64,000 bases of DNA, taken from contig NZ_JASISO010000002.1 in NCBI RefSeq assembly GCF_030063135.1, positions 124,001 to 188,000 of the forward strand. The letters are read 5' to 3'. This DNA is from Streptomyces sp. G-G2. GTDB lineage: Bacteria > Actinomycetota > Actinomycetes > Streptomycetales > Streptomycetaceae. Of this stretch, positions 28,481-37,111 are shown piece by piece. Below the pieces are notes generated by a model that saw only the letters and a program-made list of their open reading frames with translations, was not told the origin of the DNA and did not search any database. Position 1 is the stretch's first letter; each line of letters opens with the position of its first letter. Both the position numbers and the translations under genes were made by a program.

Positions 28481-28554
28481 TGCGCCGCCAGGGACTCGAA
28501 CCCCGGACCCGCTGATTAAGAGTCAGCTGCTCTAACCAACTGAGCTAGCGGCGC
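28481..28554 (-). tRNA. tRNA-Lys (anticodon CTT), copy 3
   Basis: Same 74-nt sequence as the other two tRNA-Lys(CTT) genes, minus strand. Its first 10 bases overlap the last codons and stop of the upstream minus-strand CDS at 28545. Confidence 0.97.
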
Positions 28555-29195
28555 TTGCTGACGTCGTAGACATTAGCATCCGGATCGGCCGAAGGAAAAA
28601 TCGATATCCGCAGGTCCGGTGCCGACTCGGCGCCGCCGCCGCGGGCGGCCCGCACGCAGGCCCACAGCAGGGCCTCGGGCCCCGGGAGCCAGGGGAGCCG
28701 GGTGTCCGGGGCCACCAGCCAGCGCGAATGCCCCGGCGCGGCGCCGGGCGCGGCGGCCAGCGCCGGTACGGTCACCGCGTCGCCCCGGCCGTGGCAGAGC
28801 GGGGCGGGCGCGGTGGCGTGGGCCCCGCCGTCGGCCCCGCCGCCGCGGGCCTCCCCCCACTCCTCCCACGCGAGCAGCGCGGGCAGCCGGTGGGCCGTGC
28901 CGGGCGTGGCGAAGAGCAGCGTCCGGCCGCGGTGCACGGCCACCGGCCCGGACCCCGGGCCCTCGCTCCAGAGCAGGTCCAGCATCCGGCGCCCGAAGAC
29001 CGCGGGCACGTTGACGACGTCGAAGGCGCTGCCGCAGGGGAGCACCGCGGGGGCGGTGGGCCTGCTCTGCCACAGCGTGAGGGTGCTGTGCGGGTAGGGC
29101 GAGGCGGAGGCGAGCCAGGCGGCGCCCTGCGGGGTGACGTGGGTGGCGGGTGCGTGGAGGGTGGGGCAGCCGGTAGCCGTCGTCATCGTGGTCAT
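28545..29195 (-). CDS. Conserved actinobacterial protein, possibly primase/polymerase-related
   Basis: 216 residues, soluble. Conserved-looking blocks are LPCGSAFDVVNVPAVFGRRML, GPVAVHRGRTLLFATPGTA, and WLVAPDTRLPWLPGPEALLW. Similar Streptomyces proteins are sometimes labelled bifunctional primase/polymerase; I cannot confirm that and see no catalytic acid cluster. ATG 29195 is one of two nearby starts (ATGACCACGATGACG). The C-terminal SKRR-stop is encoded inside the 5' end of tRNA-Lys copy 3, so transcript processing of the tRNA would remove the stop codon of this mRNA. Function unknown. Confidence 0.7.
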   Translation of the reverse strand: MTTMTTATGCPTLHAPATHVTPQGAAWLASASPYPHSTLTLWQSRPTAPAVLPCGSAFDVVNVPAVFGRRMLDLLWSEGPGSGPVAVHRGRTLLFATPGTAHRLPALLAWEEWGEARGGGADGGAHATAPAPLCHGRGDAVTVPALAAAPGAAPGHSRWLVAPDTRLPWLPGPEALLWACVRAARGGGAESAPDLRISIFPSADPDANVYDVSKRR

Positions 29196-29363
29196 GGGGA
29201 AGGTCTACCGGCCGTGGCGCTCCGGTTCCCGGGAGTTACGGGAAACCAGGACACGGCGGGGCGGGCTGGGGTATCTTGCGCTGCGCATATGCCAGAACGG
29301 ATGTACGGGTGCGGGCGGATGCGTGGGTGGACGGGGGCGCGGTGCGGCCGGGACCGCCGCCCG

Positions 29364-29708
29364 CTAGCGGTCCTCGGCGGCGCCCCGCAGCAGTGCCTCG
29401 CCGAACTCGATCATCTTCTCGGCGTAGTCCTCGGACCACTGGGCGCGCTCGCCGATCACCGCCGCCGAGAGGCGGTCGAACCGTCGCGGGTCCGCCAGCT
29501 GGGCGGCCGCCATCGCCTGGAACTCGACGGCCCGGTCCTGCGCCGCCCGGAAGGCGAGCGCGAGTTCGGTGGCGCGGGCCAGCAGTTCGCGCGGGTCCTC
29601 GATCGACTCGAGGTCGAAGAAGTGCTCGGGATCCGTGGCGGCTTCCGAGGGCTCGAAGAGCAGCGGAGCGGGCCGCAGCCTCCGCTCGGTGCGCTCGGGC
29701 TCTGCCAT
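29364..29708 (-). CDS. Small conserved helical protein of unknown function
   Basis: 114 residues, acidic, predicted largely helical (LARATELALAFRAAQDRAVEFQAMAAAQL). ATG 29708 has a good GCAGGAGG upstream. No signal peptide or membrane segment, and no recognised motif. It lies 140 bp downstream of the helicase gene on the same strand and may be the last gene of that unit; this is uncertain. Confidence 0.65.
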   Translation of the reverse strand: MAEPERTERRLRPAPLLFEPSEAATDPEHFFDLESIEDPRELLARATELALAFRAAQDRAVEFQAMAAAQLADPRRFDRLSAAVIGERAQWSEDYAEKMIEFGEALLRGAAEDR

Positions 29709-29848
29709 GCGTGTCCTCCTGCTTCGTGGACGGATTCCTTCCGGGCCACCGTCCATTGTCCAGCGCCGCGCAAGCCCGCCCCAAGGCCCCCCGCCCCGGG
29801 AACGCCCGTACGAACGTCCCGGGCGCGGGCCGTGCTCACGGCCCGGGG

Positions 29849-31189
29849 CTACGGCTTCCAGGGGACGCGGTGTTCCGCGAGGTGGGCCAGGACCGAGTGG
29901 TTGGCCTCCCAGCCGTCCGGGAACTTCATGGTCACGCCCAGCTGGACCGGTTCCGTCGAGGGATGGTCGTCCAGCAGGCGCGCTATGCCCGCGCGGGCCA
30001 CCACCACGCAGGCGTGCCGGTGGCGGGAGGCCAAGACGCACAGGCGGCCCGTCTCCAGGTGGAAGGCCGTCGCGTCCGGGCGGCCCGACAACGGGTGCAG
30101 GACCACGGTGAGGTCGTACTCGCGCCCCTGGAGCCGGTTCGCGGTGTCCACCGTCACCCCCGTGACCCCCAGCCCCGCCAGGGCGGCGCGGACCGCCGAG
30201 GCCTGGTCGCGGTGGGCCGTGCCGACCGCGATCCGGTCAGCGGTCAGCGCCGCCGGGCCCGGGCTCCGCTCGTCCGAGGTCACCGCGCCCCGGTCCAGGG
30301 CCCGGCGGACCACCAGGGCCACCGCCCCCACCGCCTCCGGGTCCGTGCGCGGGGTGTGCCGGGCGGGCAGCTCCAGCAGGCCCCACCCGGACTCGGCGGC
30401 CTCGTCGAGGACCCGGTCCGGGCCGGACCCGTCCGAGGGCACGCCGTACGAGAGCCGCCGGTCGCCGTGGTCCGTACCGCTGCGGAACCGGGTGTACGGG
30501 TAGAACGCGCGCGACACCAGCGGCGCGGCCGACGCCGGGAGCCGCCACGACACCGGCAGCCGGTGCTGCGGCAGCCGCGGATTGTGCGCCAGCAGGGTGG
30601 AGACCGCCGAGGCGGAGGGGTCGTAGGACAACCCCGCCCACTGCTCGGCGCCGACCACGCTGAACGGGTCCAGCTGGCCCGGATCGCCCACGAACAGCGC
30701 CCGTTCGAACAGTCCGGCCACGGCCAGCAGCGCGTCGGAGCGCATCTGGTACGCCTCGTCGACGATCGCGTGCTCCCACGGCTCCACGCCCTGTGTGTGC
30801 GCCCACTTCGCCGCCGTCGAGATGACGATCGGGAGGTCGCCCAGGTCGCCCGCCTTCGCGGACAGCGTCACCGACGGCAGCTCCAGCAGCGCCTTGTCGT
30901 AGGCCTCGCCGTCACTGCTGTGCAGGCGGCCCACCCGCAGCTCCGGGTCCTTCTCGGCGAGGCGCAGCACCAGGTCGTCCACCTGCGCGTTGGTCTGCGC
31001 CACGATCATCGTCCGGCGCCCGGCGGCGGCCAGTTCGCGGGCCGCCCGCACCACCAGGGTGGACTTCCCGGCCCCGGGCGGGGAGTCGACGACCACGCCC
31101 CGCTCGGCGCCGTGCAGCGTGTCGCGCAGGATCGCCTCGGTGGCCCGGGCCGCCGCGGCGGCCGGATCGACGGTGCTGGTCGCGCTCAC
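29849..31189 (-). CDS. Superfamily 1 (Upf1/Dna2-type) DNA helicase
   Basis: 446 residues. The full SF1B motif set is visible: Walker A SPPGAGKSTL (K42), Walker B AIVDEAYQM, motif III FVGDPGQLDPF, motif IV VSWRLPASAAPLVSRAFYP, motif V TVDTANRLQGREYDLTVV, motif VI LASRHRHACVVVAR. Motifs III and IV (GDxxQLxP, xxRxxxxxxxxxxxxFYP) are those of Dna2/IGHMBP2/Upf1 rather than UvrD. The size is that of a bare helicase core, with no nuclease. GTG 31189 overlaps the stop of the 527-residue gene by 4 bp. With the upstream Cas4/RecB-type nuclease it probably processes DNA ends; genome defence is an alternative role. Confidence 0.85.
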   Translation of the reverse strand: MSATSTVDPAAAAARATEAILRDTLHGAERGVVVDSPPGAGKSTLVVRAARELAAAGRRTMIVAQTNAQVDDLVLRLAEKDPELRVGRLHSSDGEAYDKALLELPSVTLSAKAGDLGDLPIVISTAAKWAHTQGVEPWEHAIVDEAYQMRSDALLAVAGLFERALFVGDPGQLDPFSVVGAEQWAGLSYDPSASAVSTLLAHNPRLPQHRLPVSWRLPASAAPLVSRAFYPYTRFRSGTDHGDRRLSYGVPSDGSGPDRVLDEAAESGWGLLELPARHTPRTDPEAVGAVALVVRRALDRGAVTSDERSPGPAALTADRIAVGTAHRDQASAVRAALAGLGVTGVTVDTANRLQGREYDLTVVLHPLSGRPDATAFHLETGRLCVLASRHRHACVVVARAGIARLLDDHPSTEPVQLGVTMKFPDGWEANHSVLAHLAEHRVPWKP

Positions 31190-32769
31190 AGGATGTCCTC
31201 GTCGGTCACGGCGTCGGCATGGGCGGCGGGGGCCCCGGATCCGGGCGGCCCGCCGTGCGTCCACGGGGTGTGCTCCGGGTCGGGCAGCTTCGGGCCGCCC
31301 CGCGCGTCGTGCTCGAACAGGGTCCAGCACACCCGGTCGCCCTTGCCCGGCACCGAGCCCGCGTCCGGTTCCCTGCCGCGCCCCATCTTGTCCAGCAGCC
31401 GCAGCACGAGCAGCCCGTCCCCGCGGGGACCGGCGTACCCGACGAACTCGGCCGACTGCGGGCGCCCGTCCAGCGCCCGGTACACCTTCGCCCGGCCGCC
31501 GTCCTCGGGCAGCTGCGGCCGGTCCTCCGTCGCCACCGTCACCAGCGGGCGGGGGCTCGGCCGCTTGGACTCCGTCCACTCCATGACCACCTCGGTGACC
31601 TCGCCCGTGAAGGCCTCGCCCGCCAGCCGCCGTCCCGCCATCACGAGGGGGTCGTCCAGGGCCTCCTGGGCGTCCACCCGGACCTGCTCGGTCTCGCGGG
31701 TGGCCAGCTTCTGGGCCGCCGTCACCGCGTCGTCACGGCGGGGCTGCGGCGGTTCACCCGCCCGGACCCGGTCCCGGTGGCCGGTGTACGACCAGCGGTC
31801 ACGGGTCCAACGCTGCTCCGCGTACGCCCCTTCGGGCAGGGTGCGCAGCAGGTCCAGGGACCGCCACACCGCGTCCCAGGTGGGCCGAAGCTGGGCCTCG
31901 ACCAGGTCCCGTACCGCGCGTTCCGTCCGCTCCACCGCCTCCGCGACCCGCGGCTCGGCGGCGCGGGCCGCGTCGAACCGGGCCATCGCGGGGGCCAGCA
32001 GCCGGTTGTCGAAGGCCGGGTCGGTGGCCGGGCCCGCCGGGGGCACCAGCAACTGCCCGTCCCGGTCGCGCTCCAGCTCCGCGCGCAGCGCCGCCCGCGC
32101 GCCGGAGGTCCCGTCCGGCGGGTCGATCCAGGCCAGTAGCGCGCCGAGGTGCTGGTCCTCCAGACTGCTCTGCCCGCTCGCCCAGTGCCGGGCCAGCAGT
32201 TCCGTCGCGGACAGCAGCATCGAGGACCCGGGCACCCGGGACCGCTCGCCGAGGTGGGTGAACCAGCGGCCCAGCAGCGGCACCCGTGGCGGCGCCGGAT
32301 ACGGAGCCTCGGGGTCCTCCTCGGCCGTACGCCGGAACCGCATCGACCGCCCGAGCAGCCGGACGTACTCCACGCCCGCCCGGCTCGGCACGATCAGCTG
32401 CGGGGCGTCCGCGCACAGCTCGGTCGCCACCTTCACTTTCTTGCCGCTCTCCGGATCCGTCTCGGTCCGCTCGGCGGCCTCCACGGCGTCCGCATACCCG
32501 TCCAGGTACGGCAGCACCACGTCGGCCAGCTCCGCCAGGAACTCCCAGCGCAGGTTCCGGTCCCGCGGCTGCGCGACGACCAGCAGCCGCGGCTGCGCCC
32601 GGTCCGTACCCACCAGCGCGCCGAGCGGCGCCCCCGCCTCACCGGCCGTGGTCAGGGGTACGCACACCAGCGGGCGCTCGCCCAGGTGCCGGTGCCGTAC
32701 GGTCGCCAGCGGCTGCGCCCGCCCCGCGCGGACGGCCTCCAGCCGGGCCAGGGTGCTCAGCAGGGGCAT
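31186..32769 (-). CDS. Uncharacterised 527-residue protein of nuclease-helicase operon
   Basis: 527 residues, soluble, not recognised as a known family. A central helical part (about 230-340) is rich in Arg/Glu. The C-terminal third alternates short strands (TEVVMEWTESKR, PLVTVATEDRP, AEFVGYAG, DGLLVLRLLDKMGRG, KGDRVCWTLFEHD), which suggests a beta-barrel like the one preceding Dna2/Upf1 helicase cores. It sits between the nuclease (13-bp overlap) and helicase (4-bp overlap), so the three should be made in equal amounts and may form one complex. The structural suggestion is inference only. Confidence 0.7.
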   Translation of the reverse strand: MPLLSTLARLEAVRAGRAQPLATVRHRHLGERPLVCVPLTTAGEAGAPLGALVGTDRAQPRLLVVAQPRDRNLRWEFLAELADVVLPYLDGYADAVEAAERTETDPESGKKVKVATELCADAPQLIVPSRAGVEYVRLLGRSMRFRRTAEEDPEAPYPAPPRVPLLGRWFTHLGERSRVPGSSMLLSATELLARHWASGQSSLEDQHLGALLAWIDPPDGTSGARAALRAELERDRDGQLLVPPAGPATDPAFDNRLLAPAMARFDAARAAEPRVAEAVERTERAVRDLVEAQLRPTWDAVWRSLDLLRTLPEGAYAEQRWTRDRWSYTGHRDRVRAGEPPQPRRDDAVTAAQKLATRETEQVRVDAQEALDDPLVMAGRRLAGEAFTGEVTEVVMEWTESKRPSPRPLVTVATEDRPQLPEDGGRAKVYRALDGRPQSAEFVGYAGPRGDGLLVLRLLDKMGRGREPDAGSVPGKGDRVCWTLFEHDARGGPKLPDPEHTPWTHGGPPGSGAPAAHADAVTDEDIL

Positions 32770-33914
32770 GCGGCTTCCTCCCGCGCGGTGCGTGCGGGCG
32801 CCTGCTCCAGGGCCTCGGCGCGCAGCCGGGCGGCCCGGTGCAGCGCCGCCGAGGTCGGGTCGTCGGCCGGGCCCGTCCCGGCGGCGGCCGCCAGCGCCGC
32901 GCCGACCGTGGTGAACGCGCCCAGTTCCCCGCGTACGGAGCGGCCGAGCGCGGTCACCGCGTCTGCCGCGCGGGACCTCTCCCGGCAGTGGAACGCCAGC
33001 TCGCAGGCGGCCAGGCAGTCAGGGGCGTAGGCGGCGTCCACCGCCTCCACCGCCTCGGCCAGCTCCTCGGCGGGCCGGGCCGGATCGAAGCTCAGCCCGG
33101 CGGGCAGGGCCGCGGCCAGCTCCTCGACCCGGGTGAGCCGGTCCAGCTGGCGCGCGGTCACCGCGCGCTGCTTGCGGATGTCCACGACGGAGGCGGTGGG
33201 CAGGTTGGAGAAGTCCTTGGGGCAGACCAGCAGCGTCGTGTGACCGACGACGGCGCCCTCCAGCACGGCCGCGACCCGCTCCAGGGCGAGCACGTACACG
33301 GCGGACTGACGGGCGGCGGCGCCGACCTTCGCCGCGTCCGCGGCCCCGTCGATCATCGGGAAGGACTTGATCTCGACGACGGTCCAGCGCCCGTCGGGAT
33401 GCACCACGACCGCGTCGGGCTCCAGGTAGGCGGGCGACCCGGCGACCTCCAGCGCGAGCATCGGATGGTCGAGCAGGGTCCAGGCCGCGGCCACCGTGGC
33501 CTCGCGCAGGGCGAGCGCGGTCCGGGCGGCGCGGCCCTCGGGACCGGCGGCGGTGAGGTCGGGGACGTGGGGCCGCCGGGTCGGCGGCTCGGCCCCCGCG
33601 CCGAGGTGCTCGTGCACCAGGCGCAGCAGTTCGGCGCCGCCGTCGCCCTTGACCTTGGCTTCGAAGGAGTTCCCGCGGATCATCGCGAACTGCGACTGGC
33701 CGAAGGCGGCCGGTGAGCCGAGCGCCGAGGCCAGCGCCGTCTTGTCCACCCCGGCGCCGTCGAGCAGGGCGCGTCTGCCGCAGCCGGGGTTGGCGGCGAG
33801 GGCCGCCAGCGCCCGGGCGTCGAGCGGGCGGGGCGGCACGGCGGGGCCGCGCAGATCAGCGAGCCGTTGCCGGAGCGTCGTCTGCGGGGGGCCGCTGGGC
33901 GGGAAGGAGCTCAC
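32757..33914 (-). CDS. Cas4/RecB-family PD-(D/E)XK nuclease with predicted 4Fe-4S cluster
   Basis: 385 residues from GTG 33914; TTG 33944 or GTG 33938 would add 8-10. The nuclease core has GNSFEAKV, LEPDAVVV (D167), WTVVEIKSF (E181, K183) and the RecB-type QSAVY (Q203, Y207). Four cysteines, C45, C300, C304 and C310 (spacing C-X254-C-X3-C-X5-C), match the iron-sulphur staple of Dna2, AddB and Cas4. No cas1, cas2 or CRISPR array is present. It heads an overlapping set with an unknown protein and an SF1 helicase. The likely activity is single-strand or end-processing DNA cleavage. Confidence 0.82.
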   Translation of the reverse strand: MSSFPPSGPPQTTLRQRLADLRGPAVPPRPLDARALAALAANPGCGRRALLDGAGVDKTALASALGSPAAFGQSQFAMIRGNSFEAKVKGDGGAELLRLVHEHLGAGAEPPTRRPHVPDLTAAGPEGRAARTALALREATVAAAWTLLDHPMLALEVAGSPAYLEPDAVVVHPDGRWTVVEIKSFPMIDGAADAAKVGAAARQSAVYVLALERVAAVLEGAVVGHTTLLVCPKDFSNLPTASVVDIRKQRAVTARQLDRLTRVEELAAALPAGLSFDPARPAEELAEAVEAVDAAYAPDCLAACELAFHCRERSRAADAVTALGRSVRGELGAFTTVGAALAAAAGTGPADDPTSAALHRAARLRAEALEQAPARTAREEAACPC

Positions 33915-34740
33915 CCGCGGAAGTCTCCCATCCGCCACTGACAATCGTGGACTTACGGCGGAAACCGGAGACGGCGGACTCCGTCGCGGGCGCGCGGGCA
34001 GCGGCGGCGGCCCGGCGCTCGCCGAGCCGTTCCAGGGACAGCGCGAACAGGAACCCGGCGCCCATGACGCCCGCCCCGGCGGCGGCGTCCAGGAAGTAGT
34101 GGTTCGCGGTGCCCATCACGACGAGGGTGGTGACGAGCGGGTACACCGCGCCCAGGACCCGCAGCAGCGGGTGGCGCCCGTACCGCCACAGCAGCACTCC
34201 GCACCACAGGGCCCAGCCGACGTGCAGGCTCGGCATCGCCGCGTACTGATTGGTGAAGGAGCCCATCCCGCGCGGCGCGCTGGCCTCCGCGCCCCACCAG
34301 CCGTACGCGCTGTACTGGGCCATGGTGTCGTGGAACCCGTGCGCCAGGCCGAGCAGCCGCGGCGGGCAGGTGGGCATCAGGGCGAAGCCGACGAGCCCGA
34401 GGAGGGTGGAGGAGACCAGCCAGGTCCGGGCGGTGCGGTAGTGCTCGGGGCGTCGGTGGTACATCCAGAGCAGCACGGCCGGGGTGATCAGGTAGTGCAG
34501 CGAGGCGTATATGAAGTCGGCGGGTATGCCGAGCCACGCGTGCTCGGTGAAGAGCCGGTTGAGCGGGCTCTCGAAGTCGAGGAGCAGGGCCTGCTCGAAG
34601 CGCAGGATCGCCATGCCGTGGTCGACGGCGAGCTGAACGTCGCCCCGGGCCAGGAGTCGGCCGCCCGAGTAGGCGCCGTAGACGAGCCCCAGGAGCAGCA
34701 GTTCGGCCCACCACCGGGTGGGCCGTCGCCAATTAGTCAT
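33856..34740 (-). CDS. PAP2-superfamily membrane phosphatase / inositolphosphotransferase-like
   Basis: 294 residues with about six membrane helices. PAP2 motifs C2 and C3 are AAMPSLHVGWALW and GTANHYFLDAAAG; the first motif is of the Aur1/inositolphosphotransferase type. The active site would face the cell exterior and act on lipid phosphates or phosphoinositides. ATG 34740 is clear. The C-terminal 20-30 residues are encoded over the start of the nuclease gene in another frame (59 bp or more), an unusually long overlap that ties both genes in one transcript. A functional link with DNA processing is not obvious. Confidence 0.85.
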   Translation of the reverse strand: MTNWRRPTRWWAELLLLGLVYGAYSGGRLLARGDVQLAVDHGMAILRFEQALLLDFESPLNRLFTEHAWLGIPADFIYASLHYLITPAVLLWMYHRRPEHYRTARTWLVSSTLLGLVGFALMPTCPPRLLGLAHGFHDTMAQYSAYGWWGAEASAPRGMGSFTNQYAAMPSLHVGWALWCGVLLWRYGRHPLLRVLGAVYPLVTTLVVMGTANHYFLDAAAGAGVMGAGFLFALSLERLGERRAAAAARAPATESAVSGFRRKSTIVSGGWETSAGELLPAQRPPADDAPATAR

Positions 34741-34878
34741 ACGGTGTAAGACGCGGATGAGCACCCGGAGGTTGCCCGGAGTCCATGTGATGGATGATGA
34801 CCTGAAGACAGAACCATATGATCCACAGCACAAGCACCACAATGGCTGGTGAACTCTCATGGACCGGGAGAAAAAGAC

Positions 34879-35475
34879 ATGGCCCCCCGCATCCTGCTGG
34901 CCCGCCACGGACAGACCGCATGGTCGCTGTCCGGCAAGCACACGGGACGTACGGACATCCCGCTGCTGGAAGAGGGGAAGCGGGGCGCGAAGCTGCTCGG
35001 CGAGCGCCTGGCCCGCCACCCGTGGGCCGGACTCCCGGGCGTCGAGGTCCGCACCAGCCCGCTGATCCGCGCGAGCGAGAGTTGTGACCTGGCCGGGTTC
35101 GGCCTCCAGGCGGAGGCCTGGGACACGCTCATGGAATGGGACTACGGCGACTACGAGGGCATGACCCCGGCCGAGATCCACGCGATCCAGCCGGGCTGGC
35201 TCATCTGGCGCCACGGGGCACCGGGCGGCGAGAGCGTCGCCGACGTCTCCGCGCGGGCGGACGAGGTGGTCACCTGGGCCCGCTCGTCGGAACGCGACGT
35301 ACTCGTCTTCGCCCACGGCCACATCCTGCGCACCCTGGCCGCCCGCTGGCTCGGGATGGACGCCTCCTTCGGCGCCCGCATCAAGCTGGATCCGACCTCG
35401 CTGTCGGTCCTCGGCTGGGCCTACGGCGCCCCGGCGCTGGAGCGCTGGAACGACACCGGGCACCTGGACGCGTAG
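34879..35475 (+). CDS. Histidine phosphatase family protein (phosphoglycerate-mutase-like)
   Basis: 198 residues. The signature [10 protein letters not shown] carries the phospho-accepting His (residue 9), and [16 protein letters not shown] carries the second catalytic His. [16 protein letters not shown] is the conserved middle motif. Cofactor-independent acid phosphatases of this branch hydrolyse small phosphoesters. GGGAG lies 8 nt before ATG 34879. It is divergent from the PAP2 gene across 138 bp. Confidence 0.9.
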   Translation: MAPRILLARHGQTAWSLSGKHTGRTDIPLLEEGKRGAKLLGERLARHPWAGLPGVEVRTSPLIRASESCDLAGFGLQAEAWDTLMEWDYGDYEGMTPAEIHAIQPGWLIWRHGAPGGESVADVSARADEVVTWARSSERDVLVFAHGHILRTLAARWLGMDASFGARIKLDPTSLSVLGWAYGAPALERWNDTGHLDA

Positions 35476-35496
35476 CGGAGCCCCTCCCGCAACCCG

Positions 35497-36855
35497 TCAG
35501 GCCGAGGCGTGGCGGGTCAGGAAGGCGCCCACGCGCGGTGAGCGCTGGTGCGGGACCAGGGCGCGGGCCGTGTGGGCCAGCATCGACTGGACCCGGGTCG
35601 AGCGGACCTCGGCCAGCAGGTCCAGGACCCGGTGCCCCGCCCAGGCGGCCTCGTCGGGGGCCCCGGCCCGGGCCAGGTCGTCGGCCAGCTCCGCGGTGTA
35701 GAGGGCCACGTTCCGGGCGAAGTGCGGGGCTTGGAGGTCGGCGGCCCGCCGGGCGTGCCGGGCCGCCCGGGAGTACTCCTCGAGCGCCGCCCAGCAGCGC
35801 GCCTCCAGGAACTCCAGCTCCGCCTCGCCGAAGAAGGACATCCACTCCGGGTCGGCGGCGGAGGGGCCCCGCGAGAAATGGGTGTGGGCCCGGGTCAGGG
35901 CGTCCTCGCAGGACCTGCGCTCGGCCATGCCGGCCCAGCCGCCCGCCTCGCGCAGGGCCAGCAGGGACAGCAGCCGGGGGGAGCCGAGGTTGCGGGCCGC
36001 GCGCGCCCCGGCCTGGGCCGCGCGGACGGACTCGCGGGGGCGCCCGCAGTCCCCGGCCAGGAAGGCCGCGTTGCTGAAGGCGTGCGCCTCCAGGCCCGCG
36101 TCGCCCGAGACCCGGGCGGTGGCGAGGGCCTCCGCGTAGTGCGAGCGGGCGTCCTCGAACCGCCCCGAGTCGTGGGCCAGCCAGCCCACCGAGACGGCCA
36201 GTTCCCCGGCGCCCGCGTGCAGCCGGTCCTCGGTGGACTGCCGGGCGGCCCCGGCGTCCAGCAGGGCATAGGCGGTGCGCAGCGGTTCGGCGGCCTTGCG
36301 GTAGAGGCTGTCCGCGCCGTGCCGGTCGTCCAGGAGGCGGATCTGGCGCACCGCGTCCTCGACGGCCTCGGCCTCGGCGTCACCGGCTCGGGAGGGGAAC
36401 CGGCGGTTGTCGGCGAGCAGCGTGAGGTTCAGGGTCGCGGCCGCCGCCACGGTCGCGGAGCCGCCCGCCATGAATGCGCGACGCAACACGTCGCTCTCCT
36501 TGGAGAAATGCGTGAAGCCTGGGAACAGGGACAGGGATGGTGCGGGGATCCGCGGTGCGGGCATCCGGGGTGAGGGGATCCGGTGCGCGGCCCGGCCGCG
36601 TACCGCCTCGCGGGGTGAGAAGCCCAGATCGGTGAGCGTACGCCCCGGGAACATGTGGAGGAACACGCGCTCGTAGGCGTAATTGGGACAACGGATCTCT
36701 CCCGACTCGACCCGGCCGATGTAGCGGGCGTCGCAGGAAACCGTTTCTCCGATTTCCTTCGCCGCCCGGCGCACCACGGCCGCGAACTCGGCGGGAGAAT
36801 GCCGCCCCCTGAGCCGCCGGAACGATGAGTTGGGTGAGTGGGGGGACGCCGCCAT
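35497..36855 (-). CDS. NsdA-like regulator with N-terminal HTH-type region and TPR-like array
   Basis: 452 residues. The N-terminal region (AEFAAVVRRAAKEIGETVSCDARYIGRVESGEIRCPNYAYERV) is XRE-like and resembles NsdA-type Streptomyces regulators. A segment RRAFMAGGSATVAAAATLNLTLLA follows, then about 280 residues of helical TPR-like repeats (RFEDARSHYAEALATARVSG, HARRAADLQAPHFARNVALYTAELADDL). NsdA represses antibiotic production and sporulation in S. coelicolor; this is a homologue, perhaps a paralogue, so no symbol is given. ATG 36855 is chosen by conservation. The divergent 138-residue gene may be its partner. Confidence 0.75.
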   Translation of the reverse strand: MAASPHSPNSSFRRLRGRHSPAEFAAVVRRAAKEIGETVSCDARYIGRVESGEIRCPNYAYERVFLHMFPGRTLTDLGFSPREAVRGRAAHRIPSPRMPAPRIPAPSLSLFPGFTHFSKESDVLRRAFMAGGSATVAAAATLNLTLLADNRRFPSRAGDAEAEAVEDAVRQIRLLDDRHGADSLYRKAAEPLRTAYALLDAGAARQSTEDRLHAGAGELAVSVGWLAHDSGRFEDARSHYAEALATARVSGDAGLEAHAFSNAAFLAGDCGRPRESVRAAQAGARAARNLGSPRLLSLLALREAGGWAGMAERRSCEDALTRAHTHFSRGPSAADPEWMSFFGEAELEFLEARCWAALEEYSRAARHARRAADLQAPHFARNVALYTAELADDLARAGAPDEAAWAGHRVLDLLAEVRSTRVQSMLAHTARALVPHQRSPRVGAFLTRHASA

Positions 36856-37111
36856 GGACGTGGCCTCTCTGGCGAGGGACGCTGCCGGTGATCTGCTGGG
36901 CCCGGCGAGCACGAACGTACCGCCAGCGGGGGCGGGCCCACACGGTGTTTGCCTACAAAACGGATATCTCACCCGCGATCCGCCATGAACTGCCATCCTT
37001 TGCGGCGTCCTGCCGCCGCACCCGTTGACGGCCCCGTGCGTTGAACCATGCGGACCGGGAGGCGAGTCCGGGTACGCGCATCGAGGAGGGGTTCCCTTGT
37101 TGGAGGGCGGC

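Noticed and set aside
32757..33914. Cas4-like nuclease as evidence of a CRISPR-Cas system
   Set aside because: No cas1, cas2 or effector gene and no repeat-spacer array occur anywhere in the window; the helicase partner points to a Dna2-like role.
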